A DNA stretch of 64,000 nucleotides from contig CATNEN010000038.1 of the NCBI GenBank assembly GCA_950097015.1, forward strand, positions 28,612,501 through 28,676,500, in the 5' to 3' direction. The position numbers and the translations under genes are program-made. The notes under the pieces were generated by a model. The model worked only from the letters and a program-made list of their open reading frames with translations. It did not search any database and was not told where the DNA came from. Positions 35,819-47,594 of the stretch are shown here, one piece after another (within the stretch, counting starts at the first letter, position 1; the number at the start of each line of letters is the position of its first letter). The stretch is from Macrostomum hystrix. Lineage: Eukaryota > Platyhelminthes > Macrostomidae.

Positions 35819-37109
35819 TAATCAGGTCATAAAAATATTATAAAAAGATAAAATGAGAATTGACAAAAATAAGCAAATTTATTTAAGTGATCTGCAAGCA
35901 ACAATAGCCTACAAAACATGAGGGAGACAAATAAAAAATAATTAGGGGCCTAAACATAGAAAATGATTAGTACATTGGTATAATTACTATTAAACAACAA
36001 AAAATTATTGCAAAAAATAAAAAAGGAAAAGAGGAGGAAGCACAAGAACAGGAAAGCAAAGGAAGGAAAAATGTGGAGAGAGAAAAGGAAATTATGAGGA
36101 AAGGGACACCAGAGGGGAGAGATGGAGCACAGATAAGGTGGCAGCAAGAAGACATAACGACGCGCAGGGCCAAGAGGAGAAAGGATCATAAATGTTTCTC
36201 AAGGTGACTATAAATAAAGTGAGGAAATTCGTCATCATGTTTAGTTTTTTTGAAGAGGCAGAGGTCACGGAAGGTAGGGTTATCTTTGTTGGTGGTAGCA
36301 AGACGGATATGCTTAAAGAATTTGCAAGTACAAACATAATGACAAATGCCTCGTCCCATGCCAGAATTGCAGAAATTACAGATATCATGTTGCATGGCGA
36401 ATGTCCGACATGAACAGAACCCTAAGGACTTTAAAAAATGATTTCTACGAAAAAGTCAAAATATTATGAATATAACAAGTTTCTTTAATTTTTTGTCATG
36501 ATTCTGTTAAGTATTTTCATCTTTTAGAGAAGTGTCTTGCAAATAAAAATTAACTTTCATTGACAACTTATCGTTAATATTGCAATTCTTTTTTTTCTTC
36601 GTACATTACAACGGTTCAACTTTTTTAAACCCAGCGTTTGCTAGCGATCTGAAAAAACTTTAGGCAAGCATTGTGTTGTTCCGGCGTTACGCAAGATTTT
36701 GCGTTAGTCAAGTTGCACGAGATATTTTTCTTCTTCTGGTAATTTTCGTCATCAGCACACATTCTGTTATCAAAAACATGTTAACTCTTTTTTACGGTTG
36801 CACCCTGTATGCATTTTATCTTGGTACTTCGCACCACAAAGTTGCTTCAAAAATGATTTTTTTAAAGGGATTTTGTTGCCTGGTGTTGTACCCTAGATCT
36901 CGAATATTTGCATAAGGTTTGAGGCCTTTGTTTTGGTCACTATGTCATCCACCCTGTCAGACCCTGGACACTTCATCATCCAGATGACAAAAAAGCAGAT
37001 AACAAAGTTTCTAGGAACCATAGAGTCAACTCAAAATCAAATAAATTTGTATGTGTATAAGTGTAAATTTAAATGTTATCTATAATTTATATGCTTATCA
37101 ATTTATATT
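35819..37109. other. AT-rich sequence with a decayed relative of the 35.3 kb MITE
   Basis: At about 36950-37012, GGACACTTCATCATCCAGATG and GATAACAAAGTTTCTAGGAACC resemble internal and terminal parts of the MITE at 35342-35809, so this is probably an older copy. Elsewhere I see only short open frames. One minus-strand frame at 36395-36186 is Cys-rich but has no support as a gene. Confidence 0.4.
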
Positions 37110-37469
37110 GAATACAAGGTCCCAGGTCATTTCGGTGACAAGACATTTCGGTGACATCATTTCGGTGACAAAATGGGTCAGTTCGGTGACAACTATTCTT
37201 GCACCTGAATATGCTTAGGAAACAGCCTTCCAGTTCCATGTGCGTAGAAAACAGCCTTCCATGTGAACTACGCACACCTATTAAGTATTATTAAATAATG
37301 ATGAATAATAATGATTAGTTCACATGGAAGGCTGTTTTCTAAGCATATTCAGGTGCAAGAATAGTTGTCATTAAACTGACCAATTCTGTCACCGAAACGA
37401 CTTGAGTTGTCACCGAAATGACTGTCACCGAAATGTCTTGTCACCGAAATGACCTGGGACCGAATACAA
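37110..37469. mobile_element. Foldback MITE with about 150-bp inverted arms and 8-bp target duplication
   Basis: The element occupies 37118-37461 (344 bp). The left end GGTCCCAGGTCATTTCGGTG is the exact reverse complement of the right end. The arms stay complementary for about 150 bp around a short AT-rich loop near 37280-37310. Each arm contains three or four copies of CATTTCGGTGACA. A perfect 8-bp duplication GAATACAA flanks it (37110-37117 and 37462-37469). The duplication length fits hAT or P superfamilies, but the terminus does not match a standard hAT end, so the class is open. Confidence 0.88.
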
Positions 37470-39400
37470 TCACACTGTTAAAGAGTTCGAATACTTAAAA
37501 AATGGAAAGAAATTAGCAGGTTACTTTTAACTGCCTCAACATTCACCAATTTGTAGGCCAAATTTTACAAGCAATTGCTCACTTATATGCCCAAAACTGA
37601 AAGGTACAGTTCTCAAAGTGGCAGTTCCAGAAAATGCTGGACACTTGAGTGTGGTTTGGCTATTGAGCACTATTAAGCAATGTAGGATAAAATAAAATGG
37701 GGTAAAATAATTATATGAAATGCGGAATAATTTAGGGGCCTAACAAAGTAGGCCTAAACTAGAACTATGCAGTTTTTACTCTTTATTACCACTTGATAGG
37801 CCTAGATGTATTTCTTGGCTTCTATTGATACGTTTGTCAATGCGTTTTGTTTTGGCACTTGCCACTTGTCTCTAGACTAATAGTCTTGTTGATTATTGGT
37901 TGCTTGGCTATGTCTAATGGACATTTGATACACTGCTCAATAGCATGTTCTTGCTATGTATTGCTGCACAGTTGTTCTCTTTTTTTGCCCAGTAGTATGA
38001 GTATATGTCATAATGTCACTCAGGCAATGAATATGACCTATGACCCTTCTTACTTAAGTTAGTGATCCTTATCAGTTGTATATTGTGTTGTGTTGATTAT
38101 AAAAAATTATTAGCAATAGTGGTAATGGTAGTTACTGACTACTGTTAGCAAAGAAAACAAAAGAGCATTAAAATTTGTTACTGTTTGTTGTTAGTTTCCA
38201 TTTTTTAAGTTAGTTATTATTTGTCAGCATCATAGTTGCCACACCTGTGCTATTTTAATGCTATTGCACTATTTTGCTTTAGCTGCACTATTGCGCTACT
38301 TTTTGTAAAATACAGTAAATCCTGTGCTAAATGATTCAAAATTGAATATTTCACATTAGTTCCCTTCCTCAGACTCATCTCATGTAGAATAGCCAGGGAA
38401 GGGAAAGAAATAAATAACTGAAAAAGACAAGTACACATACACTGAAAACATTTCATGTTATTTATTACTACCTGCTTTGTCTATCTGTCCCTCTACCTAA
38501 GATAGCTGCTCCTTAATCAGCTTGCCTCCAACCCTTTCTCCTTTCTAGGCACCTCCCATTGCTTGTGCTCTATGCCTCCACCCCCTCTTGCTATATATCT
38601 CACCCTAGTCATGCCACCCTCCCTGGGCTAGGGTGAGACTAAGCCAAAACCCTCAATGTACATATAGGGTCTGAGGGGTGGGGTTTGGTTCACCCCTGGC
38701 CCAATCGCAGTCCCACCCAAATGGCCCAGCTTAAAGCTCTTTATTTAATCACTTTTAAACAGAGAACTTGTTTTTCAACAACAAGAGACAGAAGAGACTA
38801 TTTAATTGAATATACACTTGCACCAGGCATGAGTTCCAAAGCAAAGCCTAAGCGGAAGCCAAACCAACAAGGCCGAGCCACAAAATGGGACAAAGACTGG
38901 CTAAAAGAGAAAGATAACCCTGGGCTTTGTGGACTTGTGGTTACTGCTTATGAATTTTACTGTTTATTCAAGTTTTAAACAATTTATCTAATTTTTTAGA
39001 TAAATGTTTTTCATTCAGCACTAATATTTCATTGTTTGCCAGTGGCAACTATGGTCAGCATGTTATAAAATATGTGTAGCTTTGTTTATTGGTCATTACT
39101 CAAATTGTCCTAGGGCTAACTTATAAATGCCTTTAGTTATTACTTATGTATTTATGTTTCAAAATTCTAATTAGTAGCATGATAAGTTTTATATAGTTGC
39201 ATTAATAATATGGCTCAAATATATCTCTTCTCTTCTATAATACTTTTACTTTATATCTTATTGTATTAATTCTGTAATCACTCTTTATAAGTCCTTATCC
39301 ATCGTTATCAATGTCCGTCTTTATCACTTTCCATTAATCTTATATCACTCTTCAGTCTATCTTAGGCATTAGGCATTTCTTTGAAGAAAGCTTTGTCGAC
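37470..39400. other. Upstream region of MPLKIP, no confident gene
   Basis: Mostly AT-rich. A plus-strand frame at about 38829-38978 beginning MSSKAKPKRKPNQQGRATKW and continuing KDWLKEKD resembles the N-terminal part of some domesticated hAT/BED-type proteins, but no Cys/His finger follows before the stop. It is treated as a possible transposon relic. Confidence 0.3.
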
Positions 39401-39487
39401 AAGTGTATAATGTATTTAGATTTTAGTTTTGCCGTGCTAGAAGCAAAGTTACTTGCTGCAAGTTACACAAATTTTATTCCTCAGCCA

Positions 39488-40159
39488 ATGGATCCAAGCG
39501 GTGGTAGTGGCGGCGGCGGCAGTTACAACACGCATTGGTCGCCAGGTACACCAAAGTTTTCAACTCCGCGCGGCGGAGGCGGTGGTGGCAGTGGATTCAC
39601 ACCTCGTCAGCCGCGTTATCCCCAGCCTCATTATGTACAGAACGCTGGTTATCATAGCGGTAACAGTCGTCCTAGAGGCGGCGGCGGCGGTGGCAGTTTT
39701 TCAAGTCCCGGCAATTATCGACCACGCGGTGGTTTTAGAGGCGGCGCTAATTATCAGACTAGTTATAATAGTAGTTTATATTTCACTCCGCCAAGCGGCA
39801 CTCATAATAGTAGCGGTGGTGGAGGCGGTGGATTTCGCTATCAGAATCAGAGCAGAGGCAGTTTCAGTGGTCGCAAACGTGATTGGTCGACAGCATCTTC
39901 GTCTGCCGGCGACAGAGTCGGAGCTTCGTCGGCTCTGTCATTAGCCAAATCTAGCATGCTGAGTGATCCTTGGGCTGGCTTGACTCCTGTGCTAGTGCCA
40001 GACAGTATAGGTGGAGCTGGAACAGCAGGTTTAGTGGCCAAGTGTGGCCAGACGCACACATTTTTAACGCCAAAAGCCGCAGCTGAAGCGGCCGGCGAAA
40101 CCGGACAGAGCGGCTCCGCTTCATTCACCTTCGCTTCGTTTAGTAGCCCCACTGGCTAA
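39488..40159 (+). CDS. MPLKIP: MPLKIP / TTDN1-like protein (223 aa)
   Basis: A relative of M-phase-specific PLK1-interacting protein, which in humans binds PLK1 in mitosis, is linked to splicing-lariat processing and is mutated in non-photosensitive trichothiodystrophy (family knowledge). The first 150 residues are Gly/Ser/Arg/Tyr-rich with six or more poly-Gly runs, a disordered RGG-like region. The diagnostic C-terminal block SSMLSDPWAGLTPV matches human SMLEDPWAGLEPV, and QTHTFLTPKA follows at the expected distance. I chose the ATG at 39488 because a pyrimidine-rich tract ending TTTATTCCTCAG sits just before it, suggesting a 5' UTR intron; the frame also extends upstream to 39410 without changing the core. 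Human MPLKIP is 179 aa. The stop is at 40157-40159. The 3' UTR carries a 36-bp minisatellite starting about 100 bp later. Confidence 0.88.
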   Translation: MDPSGGSGGGGSYNTHWSPGTPKFSTPRGGGGGGSGFTPRQPRYPQPHYVQNAGYHSGNSRPRGGGGGGSFSSPGNYRPRGGFRGGANYQTSYNSSLYFTPPSGTHNSSGGGGGGFRYQNQSRGSFSGRKRDWSTASSSAGDRVGASSALSLAKSSMLSDPWAGLTPVLVPDSIGGAGTAGLVAKCGQTHTFLTPKAAAEAAGETGQSGSASFTFASFSSPTG

Positions 40160-40261
40160 GCGAGCTGGTGTCAGCGCAGTCTTGGGCGTTTAGGTTTCAC
40201 GCTGATTAAATTTTTGTCACATTTTGTTTCGTCATTTTAACATCCATTCACTATTTCCACG

Positions 40262-41005
40262 CATGACCCAGTCCTCTCACATGATCCACCGGTCATGACC
40301 TTCCCTGTCCTCTCACATGATCCACCGGTCATGACCTTCCCTGTCCTCTCACATGATCCACCGGTCATGACCTTCCCTGTCATCTCACATGATCCACCGG
40401 TCATGACCTTCCCTGTCCTCTCACATGATCCACCGGTCATGACCTTCCCTGTCCTCTCACATGATCCACCGGTCATGACCTTTCCTGTTCTCTTTTATAA
40501 TCCACCGGTCATGACCTTCCCTGCACTCTCACATGATCCACCGGTCATGACCTTTCCTGTTCTCTTTCATAATCCACCGGTCATGACCTTCCCTGTCCTC
40601 TCACATGATCCACCGGTCATGACCTTTCCTGTTCTCTTTTATAATCCACCGGTCATGACCTTCCCTGCACTCTCACATGATCCACCAGTCATGACCTTTC
40701 CTGTTCTCTTTCATAATCCACCGGTCATGACCTTTCCTGTCCCTTCATGATCTACCGGTCATGACCTTTCCTGTTTTCTATCATGATCCACCGGTGATGA
40801 CCTTCCCTGTTCTCTATCATGATCCACCGGTGATGACCTTTCCTGTCCCTTTATGATCCACCAGTCATGACCTTTCCTGTTCCTTCATGATCCACTGGTC
40901 ATAAACTTTCCTCTTCACTATTATGATCCACCGTCATGACCTTTCCTTTTCTCTTTCATGATCCACGGTCATGACCTTTCCTGTTCTCTTATGATCCACC
41001 GGTCA
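40262..41005. repeat. Minisatellite, 36-bp unit, about 21 copies, downstream of MPLKIP
   Basis: The core is GATCCACCGGTCATGACCTT followed by CCCTGTCCTCTCACAT. The left copies are regular; the right ones degrade and lose segments (CCCTTCATGATCTACCGGTC). Each unit contains the palindromic GGTCATGACC. Frames on both strands (SHDPPVMTFPVL, TGGSCERTGKVM) are repeat artefacts. Confidence 0.94.
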
Positions 41006-41539
41006 TTATTTTTTCTTTAGATTCAATGAAGAAATATTCGTATGAACTAATTCTTATTCGCATTGTTTTTCGACTGCATTAATGTTAAATATTTATAGCA
41101 TCAGCCCGCAGTGGACCATAATGTTTTCACACAATGAAATAGTTACACTTTACGCTTTTTAAGTACTAAATTAAGCCATGTTAAGTTATCTCACTTATTT
41201 AATCAATGTGAATCCTGGAAATGTTAAATATAACAGCAATTCAGCATTTTGTAAAAAAAATATGTTATCTCAATTTACTTAAGAACGTGAACTTCGTTGC
41301 ATTAGACTACTTTTAGTAGAGTCATTGCGCGTAAAACTTACCGAATTCAGGTTTACCAAGTGTACATTATTTATCAAAGCTGAATGCTAAAGACTTAAGC
41401 TTGTTATCTTATCTCCGCGGTTCAAATAAGCAAAATATTTATTTGGTTTCAATTTTTAGAAGTGTCCGTTTTCTGTTTTTAATTGCTGAATTTCAGCAGC
41501 TACAAAAGTGAGAGAGATTATAGAATTTAGTATTCAAGC
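41006..41539. other. Upstream region of the first polyamine oxidase gene
   Basis: AT-rich, no repeat or coding frame seen. It should contain the promoter of the oxidase gene that starts at 41540; no TATA or initiator element could be assigned. Confidence 0.4.
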
Positions 41540-44500
41540 ATGGCATCAGTCAGCAATAAGTCTATAGCGATTGTTGGATCTGGTCTGTCGGGTCTTACTG
41601 CTGCCTGTCTGCTGCATAAATTAGGATTCAATGTCACCGTGTTTGAAGCGGCGGGACGTATTGGCGGCCGCACTTTTAGCGTGTGGGATGGTGAGTTGAC
41701 TGTTTGTTTTCAGGGTTTGTCCTGTACCAATAACAATGGTTTATCTAGTACCAATAACAATGGTTATCTAGTACCAATAACAATGGTTTATCTAGTACCA
41801 ATAACAATGGTTATCTAGTACCAATAACAATGGTTTATCTAGTACCAATAACAATGGTTTATCTAGTACCAGTAACAATGGTTTATCTAGTACCAATAAC
41901 AATGGTTTATCTAGTACCAGTAACAATGGTTTATCTAGTACCAATAACAATGGTTTATCTAGTACCAATCAGCAGGGTTAATCCAGTACCAATCAGCAGG
42001 GTTAATTCAGTACCAATCAACAGGGTTAATCCAGTACCAATCAGCAGGGTTAATCCAGTACCAATCAACAGGGTTAATCCAGAACCAATCAGCAGGGTTA
42101 ATCCAGTACCAATCAGCAGGGTTAATTCAGTACCAATCAACAGGGTTAATCCAGTACCAATCAGCAGGGTTAATCCAGTACCAATCAACAGGGTTAATCC
42201 AGAACCAATCAGCAGGGTTAATCCAGTACCAATCAACAGGATTAATCCAGTACCAATCAGCAGGGTTAATTCAGTACCAATCAACAGGGTTAATCCAGTA
42301 CCAATCAGCAGGGTTAATCCAGTACCAATCAACAGGGTTAATCCAGAACCAATCAGCAGGGTTAATCCAGTACCAATCAGCAGGGTTAATCCAGTACCAA
42401 TCAACAGGGTTTATCCGATGCCAATCAGCAGGGTTAATCCAGTACCAATCAGCAGGGTTAATCCAGTACCAATCAGCAGGGTTAATCCAGTACCAATCAG
42501 CAGGCTTAATCCAGTACCAATCAGCAGGGTTTATCCGATGCCAATCAGCAGGGTTAATCCAGTACCAATCAGCAGGGTTTATCCAGTACCAATCAGCAGG
42601 TTTTATCCAGTACCAATCAGCAGGGTTAATTCAGTACCAATCAACAGGGTTAATCCAGTACCAATCAGCAGGGTTAATCCAGTACCAATCAGCAGGGTTA
42701 ATCCAGTACCAATCAGCAGGGTTAATCCAGTACCAATCAGCAGGGTTAATCCAGTACCAATCAGCAGGGTTAATCCAGTACCAATCAGCAGGGTTTTTCC
42801 AGTACCAATCAACAGGGTTATTCCAGTACCAATCAGCAGGGTTAATTCAGTACCAATCAACAGGGTTAATCCAGTACCAATCAGCAGGGTTTATCCAGTA
42901 CCAATCAGCAGGGTTAATCCAGTACCAATCAGCAGGGTTAATCCAGTACCAATCAGCAGGGTTTATCCAGTACCAATCAACAGGGTTATTCCAGTACCAA
43001 TCAGCAGGGTTAATTCAGTACCAATCAACAGGGTTAATCCAGTACCAATCAGCAGGGTTAATCCAGTACCAATCAGCAGGGTTTATCCAGTACCAATCAG
43101 CAGGGTTAATCCAGTACCAATCAGCAGGGTTAATTCAGTACCAATCAACAGGGTTAATCCAGTACCAATCAGCAGGGTTAATCCAGTACCAATCAGCAGG
43201 GTTAATCCAGTACCAATCAGCAGGGTTAATCCAGTACCAATCAGCAGGGTTTATCCGATGCCAATCAGCAGGGTTTATCCAGTTCCAATCAGCAGGGTTT
43301 ATCCAGTACCAATCAGTAGGGTTTATTAAGTAACCCAGCTATTTAGTCTTTATCCCGCAGGCCGCACACAGCTAGCACTGGGTGCTCAGTGGCTGCACAG
43401 CGGTTCCTCAAATCCGCTCTATCCGCTGGTGAAACAGCTCGGCTTGTTAGACAGCGAGTATTGGCAACGCAGACAAGATAATCTGGCGGATCTATGCGAA
43501 CAGGATGTGACCTATCAGTACGATTGGAGCCAGAGTGCGGTGGTTACCGACTTAGGCGAGTCGGTTGACTGTAACTTAGCTCGACGAGCTGAACAGACTG
43601 TAAGACAACATCTGGCTGCTGCTTATGAACTGCCGGATGATCTAGTGCACGGTTGCTATGGTGATAGGATGGGCGCATTTTTAGACGCAAAATTTTCCCT
43701 GGACCTGCAGCAGGTTGGTTTTTTGTCTCCCATCTCCTTTCATCTCCCTTCATCTCCTTTTATCTCCCTTCATCTCCCTTCATCTCCTTCCATCTCCCTT
43801 CATCTCCCTTCATCTCCTTCTATCTCCTTCCATCTCCCTTCTTCTCCCTTCATCTCCCTTCATCCCCTTCCGAATCCCTTCATCTTCTTCCGTCTCCATC
43901 TATCTCCCTTTTTCTCCTCATTCTCTCTGATTTTGTCAGCAAAGTCCCTCGATGATCACATGCGCTGAAAAAGAATTTTGAAGTCATATTAAATAAATGG
44001 TTTTTAGGAGGCCAACACCGATTTATACAGCCTCGCCGTGCGCAATTTTGCTCTTTTCTACGCCAACGTTGAAGGCTTGCACAGCCTCAACGATTTGTCG
44101 ATTGTTGGCGGCTCGGAGTACACCTGCGCCGATGGACAGTGCCTTGTCATTGGCGGCTTGGCTGCTGTGGCCGAAGCCCTTGCTGCCAGACTGCCTAGAG
44201 ACTGTGTTCGGCTGCAGAATAAGGTGAAAGATCTTATCTTTTATCTAACTGCATTCATTTTGTAGTTCTTTATCTTCAAATTAGCAAGCATGAAAAGTCA
44301 GCCCTAAAAAGGGCCGTTTTTTCTAGGCATTAACAGTCATACAAAACATATCACTAGTGTCAAACCAGTACAAAATAGCTGGGTCTATATGATTGATCTA
44401 ATATAGAGATCTCTTTTCGACCGAACCCATTAAGTAGTAATCCTGTAATTTCTTTAATTTATCAAATTTACTATTCATGAAACTATGAAATGCTGCCCTA

Positions 44501-47500
44501 AAAAGGGCCGTTTAGAATGCACGGAATCAAAAACCTAAAAAATAATCTCATTTTTTTACCAAACGCATTACGTAGTCCTCTATCTCAAATTTATCATGGA
44601 ATTGTTCAGGTTTAAAAATAGTGTCCTAAAAGCGCTGTTTCATACGCATCATGCTTTAACAATACAAAAAATCGTTTAGGTTGAACGAATAAGCATTGCT
44701 TCAGACGGTTCGGCATCACTCCTAGTTAATTCTCAATGGCTTAGCTTTGATCACGCCTTAGTGACCGTGTCTCTGGGAGTACTACAGACTGGTCAGCTCA
44801 TTGACCCCAGTTTAGTGTCAGCTGAACGTCAGTCTGCCCTGCAACAGATGCGGCTGGGCCTTGTTGACAAAATCTACGTTAGATTTTCTCTGCCAATCAG
44901 TTTGCCTAACGATTGCAATCATTTGTGGATTCTAAAACGAAAGCTCTATCGTAGCTGGCTCGACGGATTAACATCTGTGTCCGTTGTCAATAAGTCTAGG
45001 GATACTGTAATCCGTGAGTTGCTCGCAGATAGCTTTCCGGCCTCTACCAGATCTTAGGGATAGGTTTCCGCCTCCTACCAGATCTTAGGGATAGGTTTCC
45101 ACCTCCTACCAGATCTTAGAGATAGGTTTCCGCATCCTACCAGATCTTAGGGATAGGTTTCCGGTAACTTCCCGCCCTCTACCAGATCTTAGGGATAGGT
45201 TTCCGGTAACTTCCCGCCCTCTACCAGATCTTAAGGATGGTATCCGCCCCCTACTAGATCTTCAGGATGGATTTCCGCCCCCTACCAGATCTTCAGGATG
45301 GATTTCCGCCCTCTACCAGATCTTCAGGATGGATTTCCGCCCCCTACCAGATCTTCAGGATGGATTTCCGCCCTCTACCAGATCTTCAAGATGAATTTCC
45401 GCCCTCTACCAGATCTTCAAGATGAATTTCCGCCCTCTACCAGATCTTCAAGATGAATTTCCGCCCTCTACCAGATCTTCAAGATGAATTTCCGCCCTCT
45501 ACTAGATATTCCGCATGGATTTCTGTTCTCTACTAGATTCCTATTGATTTCCGCTCCCTACCAGACTATCCGACTGTCCTTCACCTAGTGAATTTGTACT
45601 TTAACCGCCACTGTGCATCGCAATGCATTTCTCTAGTGTGGTTGGCTGGCAGCTTCGCGGCAGAGATGGAGCGGCAAACTGTTGAACAACTAGAAGCCAC
45701 CTTGATGCCATTCCTTCAGAGCGTCTTGGGCCGTCAACTGCCTAGGGTAGCGAAAATTTGGCGGTTAGTAAATTTTCGATTTTCAATAATGCAAAAACAC
45801 GGATTTCTTAACCCCCACTAGGCTAATGTACCTAAGTGTTAAGAGCGTCGGACTCACGACTTGAAGGTCGGGGGTTCGATTCCCAACTCCAGTTGGACAC
45901 TTAAACTCTACATTGCTTCAGTTCACCCAGCTGTTAAATAAGTACTCGTACCAGCATTAGCCCATTGAAGATAAGTGTTCAGTCCGCCAGTCCATGGACT
46001 GAACAGCCGTACGCAGCCTTCAGAATCAGATGCGCCGTGGAATAGCTGCGGCTGTGCTGTCGGCTGTACATTATTCTTAACAGAATTAGAAAATTATATA
46101 ATTCAAACAATGAAATACTAAATTTCAGCACCAGTTTCGGGCAGAACCCAAATTTTCTGGGCTCCTACAGCAGCTATAGACCCGGCTGCAAAACTGGAGC
46201 TACAGGACAGTTGGCTAAGCCTATTGAATTGCCTGCTGCTGACGGAGCTAAGAAAGTAGGTTGTCTGCTGCATTGATTTAAATTAAATAACACGAAATCA
46301 ATCAGTAGCATTGATAATTACAAAGCAAAAGTATACATGACATACTACTTGTCATAGTAGCATTAGCAGTATTCTAAAAACGTTGCACTTGTTACATCAT
46401 TAGTTGTTTTAACAGTTTGTATTTAGTAAGTACAACAATCGGTGGATAGTGTAAAATCAGTAAAAATTGTATTAGTAACACTAGTATATAACAACATCAG
46501 CAGTGGTAACATCAATAGTAGTAACATCAGTAGTAGTAGTATCATCAGCAGTAGTAGCATCATTAGTAGTAGTAGTAACAACAGTAGTAGTTTTATAATC
46601 AGTAGAAGTAGTAGGAGCATCAGTAGTAGTGATATCTGTTGTAGTAGTGTCGTCAGTAGTAGTAGTATCATAAGTAGTTGTAGCAACATTGGTAGTAGTA
46701 GTAACATCAGTAGTAGCTGTATAATCAGTAGGAGTAGTAAGAGCATCAGTACTAGTAGTATTATCTATTGAAGAAGTGTCATAAGTAGCAGTAGTGTTAT
46801 AAGTAGCAGTAGTGTCATAAGTAGCAGTAGTGTCATAAGTAGCAATAGTGTCATAAGTAGCAGTAGTGTCATAAGTAGCAGTAGTGTCATAAGTAGCAGT
46901 AGTGTCATAAGTAGTAGTAGTATCATCAGTAGTAGTAGTAGTTTGATCAGTTGTAGTAGTTTGATCAGTAGTAGTATTGTCATCAGTAGTAGTATCATCA
47001 GCAGTAGTATCATCAGTAATAGTGTCATCAGTAGTAGTATCATCAGTAATAGTGTCATCAGTAGTAGTATCATCAGTAATAGTGTCATCAGTAGTAGTAT
47101 CATCAGTAATAGTGTCATCAGTAGTAGTATCAGCAGTAGTATTGTCATCAGTAGTAGTATCATCAGTAGTAGTATCATCAGTAATAGTGTCATCAGTAGT
47201 AGTATCATCAGTAGTAGTATCATCAGTAATAGTGTCATCAGTAGTAGTATCAGCAGTAGTAGTGTCATCATTACAAGTAATTTGACAACAGTAAAATTAG
47301 TAGCAAGATTAGTAAAATTAGTGACATCAGTAGTAGCAGTGTCGTGAGCAGTATAGATAACTCCTATATTAGCAGTACAGTCTGTAGCACCAGCAGCAGA
47401 ATATTGCAACAAGCCAGAACAATCTCATCCTATCTTCGCAGCCAATCATCTGTTTCGCTGGCGAACACACATCGGAGACTAACTACGCCACAGTTCAGGG

Positions 47501-47594
47501 CGCATTCCTAAGCGGCCTTCGGGAAGCCAGTCGACTGGCTAAGTACTACCAACTGGATAAGGCTGTCGATTCGGATCTTGTTGCTATGCTGTAG
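41540..47594 (+). CDS. FAD-dependent polyamine/spermine oxidase A (complete, seven exons, 486 aa)
   Basis: A flavin amine oxidase that oxidises spermine or acetylated polyamines, releasing H2O2 and an aldehyde. Exons: 41540-41690, 43361-43713, 44008-44223, 44680-45013, 45637-45763, 46129-46255, 47442-47594; all phases agree. Visible motifs are the Rossmann fingerprint IAIVGSGLSGLTAACLL with FEAAGRIGGRT, then LGAQWLHSGSSNPLY, then DHALVTVSLGVLQ, the conserved active-site Lys in RLGLVDKIYV (K304), GSYSSY, and the C-terminal FAD-binding FAGEHTSETNYATVQGA with FLSGLREASRL. The length is normal for SMOX/PAOX (about 500). Spermine oxidase and acetylpolyamine oxidase cannot be told apart from these motifs. 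Introns 1, 2, 4 and 6 hold minisatellites, intron 5 a SINE, and intron 3 a degenerate repeat with CArG-like boxes. It lies 1.15 kb upstream of a tandem paralogue (48747-61227) in the same orientation. Confidence 0.92.
41715..43325. repeat. Minisatellite, 24-bp unit, about 67 copies, oxidase A intron 1
   Basis: The first 10 units have the form ACCAATAACAATGGTTTATC; from 41965 on they change to ACCAATCAGCAGGGTTAATC and CAACAGGG variants. A block of about 120-140 bp with TTCAGTACCAATCAACAGGG and CCAGAACC markers is repeated several times in the left half. It fills intron 1 from about 25 bp after the donor. The 499-residue plus-strand frame is a by-product of the 24-bp period. Confidence 0.95.
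43725..43925. repeat. Polypyrimidine minisatellite, about 10-bp unit, oxidase A intron 2
   Basis: Units of the form CATCTCCCTT and CATCTCCTTY with a few TATCTCC and CTTCTCC variants, all pyrimidine except one A per unit on the plus strand. It starts about 12 bp after the donor at 43713. Confidence 0.9.
44224..44679. repeat. Degenerate roughly 190-bp repeat with CArG-like boxes, oxidase A intron 3
   Basis: Two copies of GCCCTAAAAAGGGCCGTTT (44301 and 44495) and a diverged third (TCCTAAAAGCGCTGTTT, near 44627) sit in similar contexts (AATTTATCA...CATGAAA upstream). The motif CCTAAAAAGG fits the SRF/MADS consensus CC(A/T)6GG. The intron thus looks like a short, old tandem repeat, unlike the sharp minisatellites of its neighbours. 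Confidence 0.6.
45040..45560. repeat. Minisatellite, about 30-bp unit, oxidase A intron 4
   Basis: About 17 units containing CTACCAGATCTTAGGGATAG or CTACCAGATCTTCAGGATGG, then TTTCCGCCYY. Each unit carries AGATCT. Variants change from left (TAGGGATAGG) to right (TCAAGATGAA), so local homogenisation is visible. Confidence 0.92.
45829..46075 (+). mobile_element. tRNA-derived SINE, family B, oxidase A intron 5
   Basis: Contains AGAGCGTCGGACTCACGACT, TGAAGGTCGGGGGTTCGATT (perfect B-box), CCCAACTCCAGTTGGACAC, CCAGTCCATGGACTGAACAG and GCTGTGCTGTCGGCTGTACA. The A-box region (GCTAATGTACCTAAGTGTTA) is altered. Confidence 0.8.
46495..47275. repeat. Trinucleotide-based array (AGTAGTAGTATCATC type), oxidase A intron 6
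   Basis: The left part is mixed AGT/AGC/ATC triplets; from about 46780 it becomes a longer unit with AGTGTCATAAGTAGCAGT, then from 46970 with ATCATCAGTAATAGTGTCATC. The triplet frame leaves all plus- and minus-strand frames open (poly-Ser, VVVSSVI, LLLMTLL), which has no coding significance. Confidence 0.9.

Noticed and set aside
36186-36395. Cys-rich minus-strand frame (CNFCNSGMGRGICHYVCTC) as a zinc-finger or transposase exon
   Set aside because: Short, in AT-rich DNA, and the opposite strand is equally open; the pattern does not match a finger family well enough.
38685-38978. Plus-strand frame with KWDKDWLKEKD as a hAT-derived protein
   Set aside because: Only a weak resemblance to the N-terminus of such proteins; no zinc finger, dimerisation domain or splice-supported extension.
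41830-43329. 499-residue VNPVPISR-type frame
   Set aside because: 24-bp intronic minisatellite between two verified oxidase exons; both splice sites fit the paralogue alignment.
46423-47412. Leu/Met-rich and Ser/Val-rich frames
   Set aside because: Simple triplet repeat, open on both strands, in oxidase A intron 6.
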